Assembly: GCA_045595165.1 (NCBI GenBank)
Contig: JAZNZY010000020.1
Location: 1 to 64,000, forward strand
Reading direction: 5' to 3'
Source: SFLA01 sp045595165
GTDB lineage: Bacteria > Bacillota > Clostridia > Oscillospirales > CAG-382
Length of the DNA stretch: 64,000 nt
A model generated the notes under the pieces. The model saw nothing but the letters and a program-made list of their open reading frames with translations. It did not search any database and had not been told where the DNA came from. Positions 59,477-64,000 of the stretch are shown here, piece by piece. Position numbers and translations under genes: made by a program. Each line of letters starts with the position of its first letter. Position 1 is the stretch's first letter.

Positions 59477-60847
59477 TTAAGATGCGTAGAAAGCTTTATC
59501 GGCTTTATACATCATATAGATATCGCCTTTGGAGGCGAGTTCGCCGGTGGAGTGCATCGAAAGAATGGGAACACCGCAGTCCACAACGTCGATATTCAAA
59601 GCGGCAACCTCTGTTGCAACGGTACCTGCACCGCCCTGGTCTACCTTGCCGTATTCACCGCATTGCCAGATAACACCCGCTTTATCAAACATAAGGGCTA
59701 TACGGGAAACCAACTCTGCAGAAGCATCGGAACAGCCGCCCTTGCCTCTGGAGCCGGTATATTTAACTATAACGGGGCCGTTATTTATGTATGCGGAGTT
59801 TTTGGGATCGTATGCACCGCCGAAATTAGGGTCGTATGCGCCGCCTACATCGGAAGAAAGGCAAACTGAATTTGCACAGCAGGCAACGTAATCGCTGTTA
59901 TCGGAATTACAAAGATCCATAAGGAAATGAGGAAGGAAATCGGAACGTAAGCCCGTAACGCCCTCGGAGCCTATTTCCTCTTTGTCTGCGAAAGCGGCAA
60001 TACAGGTATGCTCGGGAACATCAAGATCAAAAAGTGCGGTATAAGCGGGATAAGCGCATATACGGTCATCGTGACCGTAAGCCATTATCATACTGCGGTC
60101 AAGACCAACCTCGCGGGAACGGGTTGCGGGAGTAGCGGTAAGCTCTGCGGTTATTAGATCGCGCTCGGTGATGCCGTATTTTTCGTTAAGTATGTTCAGA
60201 AGATTAAGCTTTACACCGTCATCTTCATCGTAAGGCGCGCTGGCGGCTACAAGGTTGAGTCCCTCGCCGGTAATACCTTCTGCAAGAGTTTTTGCATACT
60301 GATCCTTTGCGATATGAGGCATAAGGTCGGTTATATAGAATACAGGCTCGCTTTCGTCCTCACCGATACAAACGTTTACTTCGCTTCCGTCGGCACGGTA
60401 GATAACACCGTGAAGAGAAAGAGGAATTGCAGTCCACTGATATTTCTTTATACCGCCGTAATAATGAGTCTTAAGAAGTGCAAGATTTGCTTCCTCGTAG
60501 AGAGGTTTTTGCTTAAGATCAAGACGGGGGCAATCGGTATGAGCGATTATCATACGAACACCGTTTTCCATCTTTTCTTTACCGATAACTGCAAGATATA
60601 TGCCTTTTTTGCGGTTTACATAATATACTCTATCGCCGGGTTTATAGCTTGCCTTGCGGTCGTAAGGAACAAAGCCGTTCTTTTCTGCCTGTGCAACAGC
60701 ATAGCTTACTGCTTCACGCTCGGTCTTTGCCGAATCAATAAAATCGCGGTAGCCTTCACAATATTCGTGGGCGTTTTGCTTTACATCCTCATCGAGAAAT
60801 ACGTTTAAAGGCTTGTATAAAAGCTTTTTAGAAAGTTCCTTATCCAT
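59477..60847 (-). CDS. M18 family aminopeptidase (first copy)
   Basis: 456 residues from ATG 60847 (GGAGG upstream); the frame runs to 60913. M18 metal-ligand motifs are visible: IIAHTDCPRLDLK (His, Asp), FADKEEIGSEGVTG (catalytic Glu pair), SSDVGGAYDPN and the final LSMHSTGELASKGD (His). Closest in look to the ApeA/ClpP-independent type of Clostridia, a tetrahedral cytoplasmic enzyme removing N-terminal acidic or neutral residues. It overlaps the lytic transglycosylase gene by 8 nt. Confidence 0.9.
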   Translation of the reverse strand: MDKELSKKLLYKPLNVFLDEDVKQNAHEYCEGYRDFIDSAKTEREAVSYAVAQAEKNGFVPYDRKASYKPGDRVYYVNRKKGIYLAVIGKEKMENGVRMIIAHTDCPRLDLKQKPLYEEANLALLKTHYYGGIKKYQWTAIPLSLHGVIYRADGSEVNVCIGEDESEPVFYITDLMPHIAKDQYAKTLAEGITGEGLNLVAASAPYDEDDGVKLNLLNILNEKYGITERDLITAELTATPATRSREVGLDRSMIMAYGHDDRICAYPAYTALFDLDVPEHTCIAAFADKEEIGSEGVTGLRSDFLPHFLMDLCNSDNSDYVACCANSVCLSSDVGGAYDPNFGGAYDPKNSAYINNGPVIVKYTGSRGKGGCSDASAELVSRIALMFDKAGVIWQCGEYGKVDQGGAGTVATEVAALNIDVVDCGVPILSMHSTGELASKGDIYMMYKADKAFYAS

Positions 60848-61391
60848 TTGTACTTTCCTCCATATAATATAATTCAATATAGTATCTCTGCGCCGTTTTA
60901 ATGCGGTTGACATACTGTTTTGTTTCTTTGTAAGGGATTTCCTTTAATGTAACGCCATCGTCGCTGTAGCGTTCGTCAGCGAGCCATCCGCCTACAGTTC
61001 CCTGCCCTGCGTTGTATGCGGCAAATACCGTTTCCCAATTATTAAATATACCGTACAAATACTTGAGCATACAAGTGCCGGTGCGGATATTTGATTCGGG
61101 ATCGAATATCTTTGACGGATCGCACTCCTCCCCCATCTTATAGGTCAGGAGCCATTCGTAGGTGGGAGGCATAAGCTGCATCAATCCGCACGCACCTACA
61201 CTCGACTTGACATCGGGACGGAAATCGCTTTCACATTTTATAACTGCATATATAATATCCTCCGGAACGCCGAATTCAAGGGATGCGGCGGTAACGAAAC
61301 CTTCGTATTTGCGGGGATATTGCTCCGTAAGGTTCGGCGCGCAAGACGCAAGCACCAACGCAAAGCACAATATAATTAAAATTTTACGCAT
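60840..61391 (-). CDS. Lytic transglycosylase lipoprotein
   Basis: 183 residues from ATG 61391 (GGAGC upstream). Signal peptide with lipobox LASC (Cys17 region). Slt-type catalytic domain: IKCESDFRPDV with the catalytic Glu, GACGLMQLMP, NIRTGTCMLKYL and FAAYNAGQGTV. It cleaves the MurNAc-GlcNAc bond to give 1,6-anhydro-MurNAc at the cell surface. Gram-positive members often act in sporulation or wall remodelling. It begins 5 nt after coaE. Confidence 0.93.
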   Translation of the reverse strand: MRKILIILCFALVLASCAPNLTEQYPRKYEGFVTAASLEFGVPEDIIYAVIKCESDFRPDVKSSVGACGLMQLMPPTYEWLLTYKMGEECDPSKIFDPESNIRTGTCMLKYLYGIFNNWETVFAAYNAGQGTVGGWLADERYSDDGVTLKEIPYKETKQYVNRIKTAQRYYIELYYMEESTNG

Positions 61392-61396
61392 ATAAC

Positions 61397-61969
61397 TTAC
61401 GCTCCAATGCATTGCAGGAATAGGACGATTTTATCGTGCAATTCCTGAATAGTGCCTGTATTTTCAATAACGTAATCACATTTTTCAAGCAAAAACGCGT
61501 CATCATACTGCTTGCTTATCCGCGCACGGAAGTCTTCTTCGGTGAATCTGCCGTTCATACGGCTCAGCATCACTTCAAAAGGTGCGGTAAGCGCGAGAGT
61601 AACATCGCACTCGGTATCAAAGCCGCTTTCAAACAAAAGAGGAGCGGCAACTACACAATTTCCCGTACTCGCAGATATCCAATTACGCACGTAATCAAGA
61701 ATGTGCTTGTGTGTAATCTTGTTTAGTTTTTTTGTATTTTCCTTGCTTAGAAAACACTTTTTTGCAAGTGAATTACGATCAAGAGAACCATCCCCGGCTA
61801 TGATATCTGCGCCGAACACCGAAACGAGCTCTTTCAGACATTCTTCGCCCGGACGGCAAACGAGCCGTGAAACATCATCGCAATCAATAACGTTAAGTCC
61901 AAGAGATGCGAAGACGTTAAGGGCTTCGGATTTTCCCGTTCCCATTCGTCCGCAAAGTCCTATTACCAT
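61397..61969 (-). CDS. coaE: Dephospho-CoA kinase
   Basis: 190 residues. P-loop GLCGRMGTGKS at 4-14, then NVIDCDDVSRLVCRPGEEC, VVAAPLLFESGFD and the lid region SRMNGRFTEEDFRARISKQY. It phosphorylates the ribose 3'-OH of dephospho-CoA, the last step of CoA synthesis. Starts inside the end of tsaC (7 nt overlap). Confidence 0.95.
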   Translation of the reverse strand: MVIGLCGRMGTGKSEALNVFASLGLNVIDCDDVSRLVCRPGEECLKELVSVFGADIIAGDGSLDRNSLAKKCFLSKENTKKLNKITHKHILDYVRNWISASTGNCVVAAPLLFESGFDTECDVTLALTAPFEVMLSRMNGRFTEEDFRARISKQYDDAFLLEKCDYVIENTGTIQELHDKIVLFLQCIGA

Positions 61970-62601
61970 TCTCCGATCACCTCTTTTATCATTTCTTCGG
62001 TAACCGCGCCGCGGCGGAGTATTACGGGCTTTTCGCCTGCAAGGGATATAATCGTAGACGGAACGCCGATGGGAGTAACTCCCGAATCCAGCACAACGTC
62101 AACACGATCACCCAAGGAACGGATAGCTGATTCCGCTTCCGCGGGGCTGGATTCGCCTGATATGTTTGCGCTGGTTGCCGCAATAGGAAAGCCGCATTTT
62201 TTTGCAAGAGCCAAAAACACGTTATTTGACGGAAAGCGCAAGCCCACCGTATCCATTCCCGCGGTAACGTTATCGCCGATGCAATCGCGTTTTTTTACGA
62301 TAACAGTAAGGGGACCGGGAGTAAATGCTTTAATAAGTGATTTTGCGGCATCATCAAGAAAGCCTATCTCGTCCGCTTGCTCAAGGGAATACAGATGGCA
62401 GAGCAGCGCCTTTTCCCGAGGACGGCATTTTGTTGTATACAACCGATCGATCGCCTTTGCATCAAAAACGTTTGCTCCTACGCCATATACGGTTTCTGTG
62501 GGAAATACCGCTATTCCCCCTGCGATAAGTATTTCTGCGCAGGTATTTATTCCGTTAATATCTGGACTAATTTCCGACATTGCAAAATATTTGGCTTTCA
62601 T
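61963..62601 (-). CDS. tsaC: Threonylcarbamoyl-AMP synthase (TsaC/YwlC/Sua5 family)
   Basis: 212 residues from ATG 62601 (GGTGA upstream); the frame extends slightly further and the start is not certain. YrdC domain with GGIAVFPTETVYGVGANVFD and LYTTKCRPREKALLCHL (the KxR substrate site). SANISGESSP is the typical third motif. It makes threonylcarbamoyl-AMP from Thr, bicarbonate and ATP for t6A37 of ANN-decoding tRNAs. No C-terminal Sua5 domain is present. Confidence 0.95.
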   Translation of the reverse strand: MKAKYFAMSEISPDINGINTCAEILIAGGIAVFPTETVYGVGANVFDAKAIDRLYTTKCRPREKALLCHLYSLEQADEIGFLDDAAKSLIKAFTPGPLTVIVKKRDCIGDNVTAGMDTVGLRFPSNNVFLALAKKCGFPIAATSANISGESSPAEAESAIRSLGDRVDVVLDSGVTPIGVPSTIISLAGEKPVILRRGAVTEEMIKEVIGEW

Positions 62602-62619
62602 AGATATCACCGAGATAGT

Positions 62620-63927
62620 TTATTTTATAATATATTCTCCATCGCCCATGCGGCGAACGCGTGACGAATAAAATGCGGTAAGCGCGTTTATCATATAACT
62701 TATATCATCGCTTCCCGCAGTTTCATAAGAAGAGTGCATTGCAAGCTGGGCAAGGCCGATATCAACGGTATTTACGGAAACGTGAGTTGCGGCAATATTT
62801 CCCAGAGTAGAGCCGCCCATCATATCCGCACGGTTGGTATAACGCTGTACGGGAACCTTCGCCTCTTCGCATATACGGGTAAAAAGTGCATCCGACACCG
62901 AATCTGTGGTGTATTTCTGGTTTGCATTATATTTTATAACTACGCCGCCGTTCATATATACCTTTGAGGTAGGATCGGAATATTCGGGATGGTTGGAATG
63001 AACCGCGTGAGCGTTATCTGCAGAAACGAGAAAGCTGTTTGACAACGCGGAAAGCTTTTTGCCGTTGGAATATCCGAAGGATTCGCAAATTCGGGAAATA
63101 ACGTCATCAAGGAAAGTTGAATCTGCGCCTTGCTTGGTGGTACTGCCCACCTCTTCGTTATCCAGAATTGCAAGCACGGGAACGGTATCTGTTTCACCTG
63201 CGGCAAGAAAGCCTTGCAGAGAAGCATATACACATTCAAGATCATCCAATCTGGGACAAGAAATAAACTCACCGTTTGCGCCCCATTGAACTCCCTCAGC
63301 GGGATTCACCAGAAACAGATCGGTGCTTATAATATCATCAGCAAAAATTCCCAGATCTGAAGCAACGCGCTTGCGAAGGGTATCACATTCACCGCTTCCC
63401 CACAAAGGAACCATATCCACGTTTGCTTTGTACTCAAAGCCTGTGTTTGCGGCGCGGTTCATATGTATTGCCACGTTGGGAATAAGCACGAGAGGCTCTT
63501 CGGAAGAATACAAAACGGAACGTATACGGCTGCCGTCCTTAACCATAACCTTACCTGCAACAGACAAGGGTCTGTCAAGCCAAGTAGCGCAAAGCATACC
63601 GCCGTAACGCTCGGTATTCAATCTTACATAAGGCTTGGATTGCATCTCAGCCTGCTCTTTTATCTTAAAGCAAGGAGAATCGCTGTGGCTTGCAACCATC
63701 ATAAAGCCGTTAAAACCCTCAGCGGGAATACGAAACGCAATCAAGGAAGAGAGATTGCGGGTAACAAAGTATTCTCTGCCTGCCTCAAGCTTCCATTCTG
63801 CGGATTCCCACAGCTCGGTATAGCCGTTTTCGATAAGAGTGTTTTTTACTTCGTCTACCGCGTGGAAGGGACCGGGGCTCTTTTTAATAAATTTAAAAAG
63901 TGATGAAATAGTATATTTATCTGCCAT
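62620..63927 (-). CDS. M18 family aminopeptidase (second copy)
   Basis: 435 residues, start preceded by AGGAGC. Motifs VASHSDSPCFKIK (His, Asp), PVLAILDNEEVGSTTKQGA (Glu pair), NAHAVHSNHPEYSDP and IAATHVSVNTVDIGLAQLAM followed by HSSYETAGSDD. It resembles the ApeB/DNPEP-like half of the family, whereas the copy at 59477 is of the other M18 type. It heads the minus-strand cluster M18-tsaC-coaE-slt-M18. Confidence 0.92.
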   Translation of the reverse strand: MADKYTISSLFKFIKKSPGPFHAVDEVKNTLIENGYTELWESAEWKLEAGREYFVTRNLSSLIAFRIPAEGFNGFMMVASHSDSPCFKIKEQAEMQSKPYVRLNTERYGGMLCATWLDRPLSVAGKVMVKDGSRIRSVLYSSEEPLVLIPNVAIHMNRAANTGFEYKANVDMVPLWGSGECDTLRKRVASDLGIFADDIISTDLFLVNPAEGVQWGANGEFISCPRLDDLECVYASLQGFLAAGETDTVPVLAILDNEEVGSTTKQGADSTFLDDVISRICESFGYSNGKKLSALSNSFLVSADNAHAVHSNHPEYSDPTSKVYMNGGVVIKYNANQKYTTDSVSDALFTRICEEAKVPVQRYTNRADMMGGSTLGNIAATHVSVNTVDIGLAQLAMHSSYETAGSDDISYMINALTAFYSSRVRRMGDGEYIIK

Positions 63928-63948
63928 ATATTAGCTCCTAAAACAAAA

Positions 63949-63966
63949 TGCGTGCCGAAGCGCGCA
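63949..63966 (-). terminator. Terminator of a gene beyond the right edge
   Basis: Stem TGCGTGC / GCGCGCA around CGAA (one wobble or mismatch), minus-strand exit TTTTGTTTT. It would end a minus-strand gene that starts outside the window. Confidence 0.5.
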
Positions 63967-64000
63967 CTTTGTAAATGTTAAATATGTTTAATCAAGGTTA

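Noticed and set aside
1..64000. tRNA, rRNA, CRISPR, prophage or insertion sequence
   Set aside because: None seen in the intergenic gaps, which are short and explained by promoters, terminators and the dispersed repeat.

Overview
The window is a chromosomal segment of an anaerobic, spore-forming member of the Bacillota, most likely an uncultured gut-type Clostridia. The evidence is a spoVAC-spoVAD-spoVAE cluster, pyruvate:ferredoxin oxidoreductase, pyruvate phosphate dikinase, Gram-positive-type promoters and AGGAGG ribosome binding sites, lipoproteins with lipoboxes, and ECF sigma factors paired with RsgI/PepSY-type membrane partners. I saw no rRNA, tRNA, CRISPR array, transposase, prophage gene or broken gene. 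48 protein genes are called; several starts were moved to codons with a proper Shine-Dalgarno sequence.

Layout. 0-7.4 kb: a sigma factor with a long C-terminal extension; an acyl-activating ligase plus stand-alone acyl carrier protein; the spoVA genes; a cation efflux protein; a GNAT acetyltransferase. 7.4-20 kb: one ~12.5 kb minus-strand operon encoding a giant solute-binding protein, two pairs of MalF/MalG-type permeases, an NHL/TPR/Yip1 membrane protein and a secreted DUF5696-type protein, with no ATPase gene. 20.5-25.1 kb: nifJ followed by a VanY-like protein that has lost its zinc ligands. 25.2-32 kb: yifB with two membrane-protein genes, then an 880-residue sigma factor fused to TPR-like and duplicated C-terminal domains, with a small membrane protein behind it. 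32-38.6 kb: PHP phosphatase, PpiC-type foldase lipoprotein, mfd and pth. 38.6-49.9 kb: ppdK, a CPBP-tadA-metG-tatD operon, gap, mntP, an ECF-transporter S component, murC, rpmB. 50-55.2 kb: two tandem ECF sigma/membrane-partner pairs with PepSY domains. 55.2-64 kb: a GNAT gene, a large lipoprotein, an LRR lipoprotein, and an operon of two M18 aminopeptidases bracketing tsaC, coaE and a lytic transglycosylase.

How the genes fit together. nifJ, ppdK and gap cover the pyruvate/PEP/triose part of fermentative glycolysis. The large ABC operon and the lipoprotein at 55.9 kb suggest scavenging of complex extracellular substrates, presumably using an ATPase encoded elsewhere. Four sigma-70-family factors in 64 kb, two fused to large non-sigma domains and two with membrane partners, indicate heavy investment in alternative-sigma signalling.

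Two features stand out as possibly undescribed. The first is a dispersed ~36 bp palindromic element found in one fixed orientation directly behind intrinsic terminators, with matched changes in both stem arms in one copy. The second is the 880-residue sigma fusion carrying a duplicated domain. The catalytically dead VanY-like protein behind nifJ and the ATPase-less DUF5696/Yip1 ABC operon are the next best leads. All functional statements come from reading motifs by eye; no database search was run.
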